Assembly (NCBI GenBank): GCA_023053545.1
Contig: JAKZAN010000001.1
Coordinates: forward strand, 4,732,565 to 4,796,564
Reading direction: 5' to 3'
DNA length: 64,000 bases
DNA from: Lepidurus packardi
Lineage: Eukaryota > Arthropoda > Branchiopoda > Notostraca > Triopsidae
Shown here: one piece after another, positions 33,273-45,581 of the stretch
Position numbering within the stretch: the first letter of the stretch is position 1
Layout of the letters: the number at the start of each line of letters is the position of its first letter
The notes under the pieces: model-generated
The model's input: only the letters and a program-made list of their open reading frames with translations
Databases searched by the model: none
Told to the model about the DNA's origin: nothing
Made by a program: the position numbers and the translations under genes

Positions 33273-36008
33273 AGAGTTTCCTAATCGGAAATTCTAAGTT
33301 GCCCTCTTTTGACCCATTCTGAGTTGTCCTCTCTATTGACTTCCTGATTTTGTTCCTTCATTTATCCCTTAGAAGCCAGCATTGACTTAACTTAACCAGC
33401 ACTTCCTAGACTTTTTGAAAAACAGCCTCCAATACCCTATAGGAGATTATCTCTGGCGTATATATAAAGTGGAATCAGCATCAGCAAAAGATGTAATTCT
33501 TCGCCAGCGCTCACGCAATCTACGCAAGCTCTTGTAAAAGTAGCAAAGTAAAACAATGGAATAAACTATGGAATCAGGATAGGTACCAAGAGTTTTTCGA
33601 GCAATCACACAATCTACTCGAGCTCTTGTAAAAAGTAGTCTAGTAAAACAAGTTCCTTTAACTAATCTAAACGCCCTACATTTGTCATTGTAATTCTTGC
33701 GATCGTAATCGTCATGCAGCTTACTTAAAGTTAATCATGGTTGCTGCCTGACTTTGGTAGTTAGATAATGCACTCCAAAAGAACCTGGTCTATTCATTAA
33801 AACTACACAGGAACCTTTTTTTTCCAAAGCCAAAACCGTCGGAGCTTATATACGGGTAGTTCAGGACGCAAATATAGAAAGATCACAACAATTAGTCGTC
33901 CGAGTGCGGTTAATCAACAGTACAAGTGGAATAAGGTCAGGTCAGGTCAGATCAAAGACTTAGGTCAAATACCAAACATAATCTCCCAATACCAAGGTTA
34001 ACTGATAAGAAATACACATCCTTATACCTAGGCTATAGATGGGACTAGTTAATGCCGATAATCAACTCCGACTATGCTGAGTTAAATGTGTTTAAGTGAG
34101 TCGTCTAGAAACAACAACATTAACGCTAATGATAATCAACTGTTAACGAAGTTTCCGAATTGATAAAGTTGTTACAACTTCATTAACTATGACCAACATT
34201 TAGCTAATGCCTAAAAGTCGCGTCTAGACAACTTATCTGATTAAGTTAGGACTAGGATATGACAAAATAGCATTTCGTCACTTCGTAAAAACGTTTTCCT
34301 CATATAAATATAAAAAATAACCAATCCGAATAAAAACCGAATCGGTCTCTTTTCTAGTGTAGGCCTTAACTGATCACAAATGCACCGCAAATAATGCTCT
34401 GAAAAAAAATAATTGGCCATACGTGAAAACGTCATTTTTTGGTCGTTCGAATGGACTTTCTGTCGATAATGTGTTTAATTATGTGAAGGTGCTACACCTA
34501 ATAAAGCACTGAAAAGGTTTAGTCTTGGTAAAGCATATTTCTTCGCGTCGGAAAAAGTCTACATTCCGAAAATGAACAACACGGATGTGAAAGAAAGATG
34601 GTTATATAACAAACTGTTTTTCAGAATGTACTACTTATTTATAGATCTTTATACAAATCAGGAGACGTCTTATTAATGAAACTATATATTTTGATTGATT
34701 GTCTCTCCTATATCTCGCTATTCTTTTGCGCAAGATGAGCAGCTGGACGAGAATTAAAGTTTCTCCAAGAAAACTTGGACAAACACTTCACTTGTCAAAG
34801 GTGTAAGCGGAAACACGTCCATCGTTTGCGGTTCAAAATACTTTCTGATAGGAAAGCGACAGTAAAAATACTTTTTGACAGAAAAATGTTGTCCACATGC
34901 TTCCAAACTCTCGATATGGCCGTCACGAAAAAAATTCCTTTCCTATTTTAGAGCTCCGGAAATTCTGTGGGTCAAAGTAATATTCTTTGCGTCATAATTA
35001 AGTTTACCAGTCAAACAACAGCTATCAAAGAATTTATTATGCATAAATATAGATAGATCGAGAAATGGACTGTTTCACACAGCCCTCTACGAGACTTGTT
35101 GGAAAATGCCATATCTACCAAAGCACTATGTATGACTCAACAAGACAAGACAGACGTACCATTTCTACTTTAATCAAACTGAGATCCACACATTTTCCTA
35201 CAGAAGCCTTTTTATAATATCTCAACACAAGACTTGACACACATTTCCTTCCGGTGTAGACTTTTAAACAGACTAGAGCCTATATTTATTACGTGAACTG
35301 GCAAAATTGAAACTACATTTTAAGTTAACCCACAGACTTTTTTGACTGATCAAAGGCTTTTCCCAATAGTCGTGGCTTTATGTCAGCCTAAGAACTTTGC
35401 AAAAAACATAGTCATACTGCTTGCTGCCTTACAAGAATTGAAACGAAGAAAAAAATCAGCAGCAGCATCAGATCACTTACGTTCCCAAAGAAAAGTTGCG
35501 AACTTCTCGTCCTTTAATTTTTATTTCAGGTTTTTATTTTGTATTAAGGCATTTGTTAAGCATAATTTGGTCTTCTTGGTTATAAAAACTTGTTACTTAA
35601 ACAACAAAGGACGGGGCTGTTAAGATAACATTCCACTTTCACTGTACGTTTTTTTAGTCATATTAATATTATTTCCGTTTTGTTGCCGTCAGTTGTCAAA
35701 AACCCATGCCACCTACTGAACACATAATATTTTTATATTTATTATTTCGGTTCTAAGCACCCTAGGGCGTAAGCCGCAGCAAGGCATGGGGAGAAAAAAA
35801 GATCACGTGCAACATGCGTTTTGCTGCTTTTAAGAACCTCCTACAACATGGCTGAATCCGCTTATGCGGCTTGCTGCTTTTAAAACACCTCCTGCAACAT
35901 GGCTGAATCCGCTATGCGGCTTGCTGCTTCTAAGCCACCTCCCTCAGAACCCGCTTTTATGCGGGGTTGCTGCTTTTGGTAAACAAGAGGGTCAGACTAG
36001 CTTAACGT
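33273..36008. other. Right outer arm, with internal duplications, no gene
   Basis: At 33278-33600 it repeats arm sequence found at about 32105-32400 (CCTAATCGGAAATTCTAAG, CTCACGCAATCTACGCAAGC), with a third partial copy to about 33720. At about 35820-35970 a block of about 58 bp holding CTACAACATGGCTGAATCCG and a GCTTATGCGGCTTGCTGCTT-like end is repeated about three times; the left end has one equivalent. No coding region was recognised. Confidence 0.6.
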
Positions 36009-36151
36009 GAAAACTTTGGGAGAAAATGCAAAATGCTCCTTTCGGGTTAACGATAGCAAGAAGACTTATCAAAACAAGTGACAAACAATGAAAGTTATAG
36101 CGTCACTTGGCGTAACTTCCGGGGTGGCCAGTTCCGGGTTCATTGCGTCAT
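36009..36151. promoter_or_regulatory. PISD 5' region and promoter, unit 4, damaged
   Basis: Resumes the exon 1 upstream sequence after the big insertion. The ETS-type site reads TAACTTCCGG (36113-36122) instead of CACTTCCGG, and CCGGGTT is added before CATTGCGTCA. Confidence 0.5.
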
Positions 36152-36425
36152 CTAGTGGAGGGGAGAAGGGCGGGAATTTCAAATCTTTACTATCACATTG
36201 GCAGGAAATCGAGGACCAAACCTAAAAATTTCCTTTACAATTACATAGTCCACCTTAAAGAAAAATAGAGTTGCTAACTTCTCGTCATAATGGCGACTTA
36301 GAGGGCTTTCTCCGGCAATAACTTGCATATGAATCTTAAATGATCTTAGAGATTCGAATCTGTCATGTCATGTTTCCGTCCACCAGATGGCGTAACGAAC
36401 CCGGAGTGTCGGAGTACGTCTTTGG
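36152..36425. mobile_element. 274-bp insertion in the unit 4 promoter, possible MITE
   Basis: In other units GCGTCAT runs straight into TGGTTCCCG; here about 274 bp lie between. The left end has ATCTAGTGGA and TCCACCAGAT lies near the right end, an imperfect inverted pair. No clear target duplication was found, so the element class is open. CCACCAGATGGCG at 36380-36392 fits the CTCF core motif. Confidence 0.4.
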
Positions 36426-36587
36426 TTGGTTCCCGAACCCGCTTCCTTCGGGTTGTTATCAACAGCATCAACGGTAGAGGGTTGGACTAATATGCGATAT
36501 GTTGACGGCTTCTTTACCGGTGTCTGGGCGACATTTGATTAATATGGCGGCAAAACAACTCCTGTATAACACCTATAAATCGGCCTA

Positions 36588-36997
36588 CTATTGCCCTTAT
36601 TTCTGAGCAATGCGGACACAGACTTGAAGAACAGATTCATCTCTTTGAGGGCATCAAGCCACTATTGACTAACAAATCATATGCTTCATTATCCAGTGTG
36701 ATATTTTTTACTTATATTTGCTTTATTAGCCCATGCTTGTTACTTTCAAAAAGCGTTCGAGAATGATCATGTCCCAATTGTGCAAATGTCTACCGAAGAA
36801 GGAGTAGTGGAAGTTAAGACAGAGGTAAGGGCGGATTATTTATTTGTTTTCTGGTGTTCAATTCGATTGTCTAGGCTTGTGAGCGTTGATTGCTAGCTCA
36901 TCTTGTGGAAGGCAAGATGCGTAGCTAGAAGGTAGAAGGCGTCTTGAACCGTCTAAACGTAGGCGAACCCAGGCGAAGAGATAACGTTGTTCGTCCA
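36588..36997 (+). pseudogene. NOG1 pseudogene fragment, unit 4 first copy
   Basis: Starts at the SEQCGH exon directly after a deletion (CCTATAAAT joined to CGGCCTACT) and runs to the VLNRLNVGEP exon. It then jumps back to AAGAATACGGGG, creating a local tandem duplication with the next copy. ATGTCTACCGAAGAAGG lacks the GTCACC of other copies. Confidence 0.8.
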
Positions 36998-38669
36998 TTG
37001 CACAAGAATACGGGGTAGAACCAGGAGTTCATGATAGAAATGGGTCGGGTGAACGTAAGCTTGGTTAATGTCTAGTTAAGTATTCATATTTTTATGTATA
37101 ATAATAACAGCTGGAAAGACAAATTCAGATGCAAAACCTGATGAGAGAACGCGTGGTAGCCACACAGATAGCTCGAGCATGAGAATAGCTATATTGGATT
37201 GGACTTTTTTCTATTGTGAGTGCATTAGGAAGGATTGATGGGTAACAAACTTCAAACTCTCTATACTAACATACTTACAGTGCTTGTACCTTTCATGTTT
37301 CTCACCTTCAAGTTATAAAAGGACCAGAAGACCTGCCCTACTATTGCCCTTATTTCTGAGCAATGCGGACACAGACTTGAAGAACAGATTCATCTCTTTG
37401 AGAGCATGAAGCCACTATTTACTAACAAGGTATATGCTTCATTATCCAGTGTGATATTTTTATTAATATTTGCTTTATTAGCCCATGCTTGTTACTTTCA
37501 AAAAGCGTTCGAGAATGATCATGTCCCAATTGTGCAAATGTCTACCGTCACCGAAGAAGGAGTAGTGGAAGTAAAGTCAGACGTAAGGGCGGATTATTTA
37601 TTTGTTTTCTGGTGTTCAATTTGGATTGTCTAGGCTTGTGAGCGTTGATTGCTAGCTCATCGTGTGGAAGGTAAGATGTGTAGCTAGAAGGTAGAAGGCG
37701 TCTTGAACCGTCTAAACGTAGGCGAACCCAGGCGAAGAGATAACGTTGTTCGTCCAGTTTGCATTCCGGATTCGCAGAAGAAAGCAGCTCAAGCTGAGAA
37801 GGAGAAAACGAAAAGGACGGGACGAGCTATCGAATTGGAACAAGGGGACGTCCACATTTTGTGGATTAGAGAAAGAATTATGACCTGCCATACGACTTCA
37901 AATACGACAAAATTCCAGAATTCTGATAAAACAAAAACGTTGCCGACTACATTGATCCGGATCTTATGGTGGTTAGTTTATCGTTTTATCTTCGGCCGTT
38001 TTTTTTTACTTTTTTCTTTTTTTTTCAGAAATTTTAGCACTTGGAGAAAGAGAAAGAACTGCGAGCTGAAGTTTGACGAACCCAGTGATGAAGAGACAAA
38101 GGAAGTCCATCAACTCGCCAAGCAAATTCGAGACAAGGCTAAAACTATGCCTGTTGAAGCTCGTCTGGGAAAGAGTGGAGGCAAACCTGTCATGCCAAGG
38201 GCTGGTAGGAAGCGAGAGCTCTCCGTTAGCCGATGAGGGAAGAAATGGAGAACTTGGGAATGGATTTGGCTGGCACAGAGAAGGTATTTTTTGTATAGAT
38301 ATTTTTATAACCGAACACGGTTTTTAACCAACTTTATGCTTTAGTAGGCCCATTTCAATCAGTCTCGTTCGTTTTCAATTTCGCGTAAGCCAATCAAGAA
38401 AGCTCGCATGGATGAAGAAGGCCGTGTACGTCTAGCTCTTCTCGCGTTACTCCCAGTGCCGGATTTAGCGACCCAGGGCCCCTAGGCAGTTAACTGAGTC
38501 GGGGCCCCCATTTTGGCACGTAGCAAGAAAATTGACTTTACTTTTATTTTTTATTTATTCAACGCACTTTCACTTTAGAAAGTAGGCAAGCAGACTTTGA
38601 AATGAAATAAGCAAGTACCAACTATACTTTTTCACATTATAATTTGTACATTTACATATAATTACAAGA

Positions 38670-39392
38670 TTACATTGCTGCGCGACGAACTTTCTTCTCT
38701 GCAAACGCATGACGCATAGTCCACAGACGACATTATTTCTGACTCTATGTACCGCACAGATAGTGAATTAAGTCTGTTCTCTTCTGTGGTAGATCTTAAA
38801 TAATTCTTTACTCTCTTTAATGCTGAAAACGACCGTTCTGCCGAACAATTTCACCCCGGTGTACATAACAGCATCCGGAGCGCTATTCCCACGTTTGGGT
38901 AAATATCCAAAAAGCCTTTTTCCAGAATGTACTTCTATACGTCCAGTAACGATAACTCTTTCCCCCATTTAGCCTCACCTGCAACAAATGAGCTCGCAGG
39001 TGTAGACACTCGTTTTCCAAAGTACCATCCAAATCCCCTGGATAGAAAGCTTGCAGGTTCCGTGCTCCATTACGGATGTCTTGAGATTCCAAATTACGAA
39101 GCTTCGTGAGAAAGTCAAACTTTTGACTTAAATTCTCGTAAGCAGAGCCTGGTCTCTGTAGTTCTGCAATCAACCTGTCAATAATGACGTTGAAGACGGT
39201 GACACTAAATCTGTCCCTGTCGGTCTCGGAGAGTTCGACCCCCTTTTCCTTTACTTCGTCAAACAGGACTTTTCGCTTACGTTTCCTCCTCATATCGTAT
39301 GCGTAATTCTGTTCACCACTTCTTTCCATAGCTTTCGACTCATAATGATCGAAGATACCGGCTTTCCTTAAACCTTCTAGGTATGTTACCAA
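38670..39392 (-). pseudogene. hAT transposase remnant, copy 2
   Basis: Longest single frame of the minus-oriented pair (38883-39392, 169 codons, YLEGLRKAGIFDHYESKAME to RSTFWKKAFWIFTQTWE). It shifts frame before the dimerisation domain, and the downstream frame stops at 38768. Confidence 0.8.
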
Positions 39393-39691
39393 GGACCGAT
39401 TTTCTCTTAATCACTTCTTTTGAACTTACTGTAGACAAGTCAAAACACGCGTGTCCTTGTGTAAGATGCTAGAGTTGTGGTTTGCAGAGGGATTCAGAAT
39501 GTGTTGCCACCTTCATTGAAGCGCGAATTATGAAAAGCGGAGAAAAGAACCTACGCTGGCTTACAAAAATCTGACTTCTTTTTTCTTAACTTCTTTTAAC
39601 TTTCTTAACTTCTTTTTTTAAAATTTGATCACGTCGTAGGCTTTCAGCCTGTTGACGTTTCCTTTATGGAAAAAGGTTCAAGAAAGCATAC

Positions 39692-39734
39692 ATTATTTAT
39701 TAGTCAGGTACACAGTACCTGACTAATAAATAAT
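39692..39734. repeat. Hairpin in hAT copy 2
   Basis: Counterpart of 1337-1379, loop aca. Confidence 0.9.
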
Positions 39735-39952
39735 AAATACACAGTACCTGACTAACTTAACCTAATTATACATAATATAACCTAACCAAGCTCAAACTAA
39801 TCTAATTACACTTAAACCTACATGAAAATATATTACCCCGTGGGCCCCTGGGCCAAGGTCGAAAATGGGCTCCTAAACAGGCCGGGACGGGCCCAATAGC
39901 CTCGTGGGGCCCTGGGCCCGTGCCCAGTTGGCCCATGCGATAAGACGGCCCT

Positions 39953-40036
39953 GGTGTCGGGACTTGAACTGGTGAACTATAGAACGAAAGTTAGGGCCTT
40001 TAACCACTCCGCCAATCACTCGGTAGGTGAGGCTCT
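39953..40036 (-). repeat. tRNA-derived segment in hAT copy 2
   Basis: B box at 39960-39970 and A box at 40004-40014 on the minus strand. Confidence 0.6.
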
Positions 40037-40480
40037 AAGACATAACTTTTTCACAGTCTCCAAAATGATCTCCAGTTATTTTACATACTATTATATAAAT
40101 TAATATTTCGTACGGAAAAATTGACATTTTCTTTCTTTGTCTTGTGCCCTCAACGTACTTCGGCACCTGGCCCGGGGCCCCCTTCGAGGCTGGGGCCCCT
40201 AGGCAGCTGCCTAGTTTGCCTAGGCGGAGATACGGCACTGGTTACTCCACGTGACCAGAGTAGAGTCAAGAACCCAGAAGTAATTACTAAATTGGGTTTA
40301 TTTTAGTTGATTGTAGTTACTTAATGTTTAGTGTTACTTGTAGATGAAGAACAAGTTGAAGCTCGTTGGACGCAAGGCCGCATGGGCAAAGCTGGTGAAG
40401 CTGACAGACATATTTCGGTTAAACTGCCCAAGCGTTTGTTCTCCGGAAAGCGCGGCATTGGCAAAACGGACAGGCTTTAA

Positions 40481-40923
40481 GCAGGCTAACTGGCTAACTG
40501 AACAGGCTAACTGAACTGTTTCATACTATTATATGTCGGCTTTGGCCAGGTCGTTCTTCTTAGCCTGTGTTGAAACGAAAATTCGAACTGGGTAGTTTCG
40601 ACATCATTTGTGGCCCTTGAAATGAAATCTGGAAGGACTTGAGAAGAGAATACAAGTTTGCCTTGTAATAAACTTTGAAATGACTTTTTACTCATTTAGT
40701 ACTGCTGATTTTGAGATGTTTTTGACTTTCCTTCAGTTCCAAATGAGATGTTTTGCTCCCTCACCCCGTAATACGTACTTGCGTATTTGTTGTACCCATA
40801 GAGCGCTCCCCGTAATACGTACTTGCTAATTAGAATAGACGAAATAACAATGGCTGAACCTTACAAATCGGATTTTCCGGATGCAAAGTCTACAAAACGT
40901 CTCTTAAAAGGTGCTCTTAAAAG
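40481..40923 (+). other. NOG1 3'UTR and leader block, unit 4
   Basis: Copy of 2127-2559 with an extra CTAACTGAACAGG-type duplication near 40490-40515. It has the same fused MAEPYKSDF start and the doubled CGTAATACGTACTTGC. Confidence 0.5.
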
Positions 40924-43045
40924 CAAGAAGACGCCCCCACGAAACAAGAAGCCAGTGCTGATCTCTTGAGCTCCCTCGAAGAATACCTTCAAGACTTGAA
41001 AGCCCTTTATCAAGAAATCGAAGACAATATTACACTTGAGTGACCTCGAAGACGTCCTGAAAACTCATTTCGACGTCCTGAAAAAACTAAAGCAATCGTG
41101 GAATGGTCCCGACCAGTGATGAATTGAATAGTTTCCTCGATCTTCATACTATCGTCGATTTGTGAAAGGTTTTGCTGACATTGCCAAGCCGCTATATAAA
41201 CTAACCGAAAAGAATGTTCCCTTTGAGTGGTCCGTGTTATGTGAGGAAGCTTTGACAGATCTTAAACGGCTCCTTTCTTCAACTCCTGTACTCGCTTTTC
41301 CTGATCTGTCCCAAACACTTCTAGTGGACAGCGACGCCAGTAATATTGGGCTAGGAGCCGTGTTGTCACAAGAAATTGACGCTGTTGAACGTCCTATAGC
41401 ATATGCAAGTCCATGCTTGATCAAGACCATTTACTGTGTAACGCGGAAGGAGCTCCAGGCAGTTAAATTTGCTGTAATGCAATTTAGCCACTATCTTCTG
41501 GGGAGACCGGTTATGCTTCGGACGGATAACAGTGCCGTGGCCTGGATAAAAACTTGCAAAGAACCAACTGGACAGACTTTGCGATGGCTGAACTTGTTTG
41601 AATCGTATCAGTTCACAATTGAGCATCGACCTGGACCAAAGCATGGGAATGCGGATGCACTCTCAAGAAGACCAAAGTTCACAATGTGGACGTCATGAAC
41701 GTGAGTGGACGAAGAAGACGATAATGCCACATGGACCACAAGGAAATGTCGTGTTAAATCATGTGGAATTGGCTAGTGACAGTAGCGTCGTAGTAGCCCA
41801 GGAAGAAGACGAGGAGATGAAAATTATCAAGAGATGGTTACAAGAACATTATAAACCGTGTCTGCAAGATATGAGTCAGTCGTTGCGCAGCGATTGGGCC
41901 CAAAGGAAAAATGTGAGTCTTCGTGGTGGCGGGCTTTACCACGAATGGATTTCGGAAAACGGATCTCAGCGCCTGCCTCTTGTGCCTAAAGCGAAGCAAG
42001 AGGAAATCTTCAGAAGTTAACACGGTGGTAATTCTGGGTCTCATATGGGAAGTGAAAAAATCTTAGAAAAATTGCGTTTGTATTGGCCCAAGATGCGGAA
42101 CAATGTTGAAGGGTGGTGTAAAGGCTGCGTGACATGTGTGCAGCGAAATCCTCCATCCCAAAAGACTAGAGCGCCCTTGAACCCTGTGCAACCTAGATTT
42201 GCAAGTGACATTGTAGCTATGGATATACTGGGTCCTCTGCCTGAACAGTAGATCAGTATCGCTATAGTTTGGTTGTCAGGGATTTGTTCACAAAGTGGGT
42301 GGAGGTATATCCTATTCCAGATCAGGAAGCCAGGACTATCGCCACCAAGCTCTATGGGGAATACATGAGCAGGTATGGAGTGCCGCTTCAGCTTCATCCT
42401 GAGCAAGGTAGAAGTTTTTGAATCAAGAACTGTGAGCGAAATCTGCCGGTTCCTCAAAATCAAGAAAACTAGGACTACTCCATACCATCCGGAGAGTGAG
42501 GGATTTATTGAAAGGGCCAATAGGACGATTTTAGCAGGCCTCAGTAAACTCATCGACGAAGGTGATGAAACCTGGGATACTGTGTTGCCTAGTGTTTTAC
42601 TTGCGTACCGGACGAGTGTTCAAAGTTCCTCGACTTTCACTCCTGCACGTTAACAATTTGGTAGACAGTTGTTCTTACCAGAAGATATAGTTTTCGGTGG
42701 TGGTACCAGTTTCAACGTCTCAATACGCGGCCAAACTGGAGACAACTCTTCCTACCATTTTTGAACAAGCTCGAACACGGTTGGGATTTGCACAATGTTA
42801 TCAGAAGATTTATTACGACAGCAAAACTTTAAACCAGGAAATCCAAATGGGGGACTCCGTTTGGCTCTTCAATCCTTCCCCGAAGAGAGGAAAGTTCCCC
42901 AAGTTTCACCGACCTTGGACGGTTATGAAACGAATTTCGGATCAAGTTGTCCACATTAAAAACACCATTTCGGGTGCATATGAACAATTTAAAGAAGGGA
43001 CACCATTAAGGCGAGTGACCATTATGCAAAGCCGGACTTTCGCTA
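40924..43045 (+). pseudogene. Ty3/Gypsy remnant, least degraded pol (unit 5)
   Basis: The frame 41162-41698 covers the RT end and a full RNase H with DSDAS, RKELQAVKF and MLRTDNSAVAW, so the RNase H acidic residues are kept here. Integrase follows in pieces: a TAC to TAA change after EEIFRS, a lost base near LGPLPEQ, and an extra T at about 42418. The GDETWDTVLPSVLLAYRTSV segment, damaged in the other units, is intact. The second integrase aspartate is replaced (LHPEQGR). This copy is nearest to the ancestral pol but lacks most of gag, protease and the RT centre. Confidence 0.88.
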
Positions 43046-43228
43046 CCATTAAAGGTACCATTCCCGACAGGAAAAAAATAGACAAACGTTACACAATAAA
43101 ATTTGTATTAAAGAAAATTCACTGGGAGGATACAACAAATCACCACACAAAAATCACGATAATTTTCACGCAAAATACGAAAATTTTTCTGAAACGAATA
43201 GCCAGACATCTTAGAACCCACATTAATG

Positions 43229-44841
43229 CTACGGTTTAGAATTTTGAGCGATAGCTTGACCGACTCGAACGATTTGCCCAAGCTGGACGGTAAATTTAAA
43301 GTCCTTGGGGGCCTGAAAAATAAGGACCATTGTAGAGCCAAAGTTAAACTCACCGAATACTTCACCTTTCTCCTGATGGAGACCCTCCCCGCCTGCACGT
43401 TCCTTGTGGAAGTTGTAGTCCGTCGTCCTGCGACGTCCGGCACGACAGTTTGTTTCCAATTCCTACAATACAAAGAAAAGAAAACTGTTAAGTCACTTTC
43501 AAAAACGCAAACTCGTCGACTAACTTACTGGATCTTTATAGACTCGTATGGAGCCGACATTGGTAGCGCCGACCGCTGTCATGCTGAACAAGCCGTACTG
43601 CCACTGGCCAAAGTAAACGGCTCGCTCGTTGAGGGCAAGTAAGCCGGGGACCCATTTGGAAACGCTTGGGTTCACACTAAGGAGTTCCCCTAAGATAATA
43701 TTCCGGTTAGTAACACCCTTTGTTGTTCTCATGGCGAATTACCTGGAAAGTGTCGCCGCAATGAAATATCCCATTCAACGGGGGAATGAAACCGATGGTA
43801 GTCCCCGGGCGCCAGATAGATGACACAGTAGTGGAGGCCGGAGGTTGGGGACCCTGTTGAGAGTTGCACCAGTTCAGAGGGTCCCAAAAACTGGCTCAGG
43901 GAGTAAGACACCCCCTTCACCTGTCCCAACAGTCCATTCCGGTCCACTGCGCCCAAATGGAGGACTTTCCCATCGGCTGGTGACACCTGTTGTAGAAAAC
44001 AAACAATATTTAGTACGAGAAACGAGTGCATAAAAACCCCCATCAACTTACAATGCAGTCCGTAGTGTTGATAGGGCGTGCGCCTGGTTTAAGCGGCCGT
44101 CGAAAAAATTCGCCGATGCTGGAGTAGTCGGACAGGTTGTCCGATGCGGCTTCTTCGACGTTTACGCCAAACGTCCGCGCGTAGAACCCAAGGACCGGCT
44201 TCCTCGTCCACTGAGGCAAACGGGTGTTGGCCAGTCGCCCCCAGATGCGCGACAGGGTCGCCCAGGGCAAGCTGCGATAAGCACGTACCTGTTAACCAAG
44301 ATAAAAGCATATTAGGTACTTGACTCACATAGCAATTGCTACGCCAGATAGATACAGAAGATCGTATTAGGCAAAAGAAATCCCCTTAGGGGATTGTATT
44401 GATCTTACCTTAAAGGCTCGCGCACAGGCATGCCACGAACGAGGCAAAGCGATCCGTGGAGCAGCGTCATCTGTTAAGTAAAAAACACAAGTCAAGTGTT
44501 AGGGAGACTGAAAAAAGGTCCCATAATATATATCACAGAAAAATACGTACGTACAACAAACGTACATAGGAAACAACAACAGAAAAAAGCTGCTTAGGAT
44601 TTCAGGAGAATTCGGACATCCATGACCTCCAAATTACAACAAGACGATCAGGACTTCGTTCACAATTTTTTATGGGTATTTCTGGAAAATAAAAACCGAT
44701 TAGGACTCGTGTTACAACTCTGTTGCTTTCTTATCGAAAGGGAAAAACCATAGCACTCGCGGTTGAAACTATTTGGCTAAGCTTCTTCTGAGACTAGATG
44801 TACTTGAATGGTAAACAAAAAGGCAAAAAACGCTTACCCAT
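43229..44841 (-). CDS. PISD: Phosphatidylserine decarboxylase, copy 5 (mosaic, FGST)
   Basis: Exons: 44838-44841, 44409-44470, 44052-44288, 43743-43986, 43529-43689, 43229-43462. The frame is open, with D106, H165, H168 and S279 present. Exon 3 reads [17 protein letters not shown] and intron 3 has HSFLVLN, both as in copy 1, while the last exon has FGST and the 3' exons match copies 2 and 3. Private changes are Y128S (KGVSYSL) and R255H (NFHKERAG). The pattern suggests recombination or gene conversion between the FAST and FGST lineages. Confidence 0.92.
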
Positions 44842-44984
44842 GGTCCAGGCAACCCGTACGAAATGAGGAACCTTCTAAGGTTGAAAAACTGAGGGCACAA
44901 TACACGAAAACTTTGGGAGAAAATGCAAAAGGCTCCTTCCTGGTTAACGATAGCAAGAAGACTTACCAAAACAAGTGACAACAA

Positions 44985-45168
44985 TGAAAGTTATAGCGTC
45001 ACTTGGCGTCACTTCCGGGGTGGCCAGTTCATTGCGTCATTGGTTCCCGAACCCGCTTCCTTCGGGTTGCTATCCCCAGCATCAACGGTAGAGGGTTGGA
45101 CGAATAGGCGATATGTTGACGCCCTCTTTACCGGTGTCTGGGCGACACTTGATTAATATGGCGGCAAA
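44985..45168. promoter_or_regulatory. Divergent promoter region, unit 5
   Basis: CACTTCCGG at 45010-45018 and ATGGCGGC at 45158-45165. Confidence 0.5.
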
Positions 45169-45581
45169 ACAACTCCTGTATGACACCTATAAATAGTCCA
45201 AAAATATGAGTTCCCTGGTTTCACCGACTGTGGAAAAGAATACGGGGTAGAACCAGGAGTTCATGATAGAAATGGGTCGGGTGAACGTAAGCTTGGTTAA
45301 TTTCTAGTTAAGTATTCATATTTTTATGTATACTATTTACTAATAACAGCTGGAAAGACAAATTCAGATGCAAAACCTGATGAGAGAACGCGTGGTAGCC
45401 ACACAGATAGCTCGAGCATGAGAATAGCTATATTGGATTGGAGTTTTTTCTATTGTGAGTGCATTAGGAAGGATTGATGGGTAACAAACTTCAAACTCTC
45501 TATACTAACATACTTACAGTGCTTGTACCTTTCATGTTTCTCACCTTCAAGTTATAAAAGGACCAGAAGACCTGGCCTACT

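Larger units (their letters stand above)
20711..36008. mobile_element. 15.3-kb inverted-repeat Mutator-like element inserted in PISD copy 4
   Basis: The two ends are ACGTTAGGCTATT (20711 on) and, read inward from 36008, ACGTTAAGCTAGT. GAAAACT lies at 20704-20710 and at 36009-36015, and the uninterrupted PISD copies read ...ACGAAAACTTTGGG there, so the borders are exact to the base. Inside, two transposase-related genes face away from each other from a centre near 28200, and the flanking DNA is mirrored almost out to the ends. Both ends are therefore the 3' end of the parental element. The Mutator-like assignment rests on FAR1/FLYWCH-like, transposase N-terminal and SWIM parts; the OTU and PHD domains recall animal Phantom-type elements. 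Mutator elements usually give 8-10 bp duplications, so 7 bp is a little short. Confidence 0.85.
38454..40240 (-). mobile_element. hAT-type transposon, copy 2, same insertion as copy 1
   Basis: TIRs as in copy 1; GTTACTCC at 38446-38453 and 40241-40248. Same site, same duplication and same orientation as 95-1886, so both descend from one insertion that was copied with its unit. Confidence 0.93.
37342..40480 (+). pseudogene. NOG1 pseudogene, longest copy (unit 4), split by hAT
   Basis: The only copy here with both middle and C-terminal exons. After NVADYIDPDLM an intron ends in TTTTTTTTTCAG, and the next exon gives LEKEKELRAE then, in another frame, DEPSDEETKEVHQLAKQIRD and MREEMENLGMDLAGTEK, matching the acidic and QLAKQI parts of NOG1. 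The SRSFSISRK exon starts at 38361, is cut by the hAT at 38454-40240 and resumes at 40249. The last exon starts at 40344 and ends with TAA near 40480. The TGATAA stops, a TAG after KF and at least two frameshifts make it dead. Confidence 0.85.
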
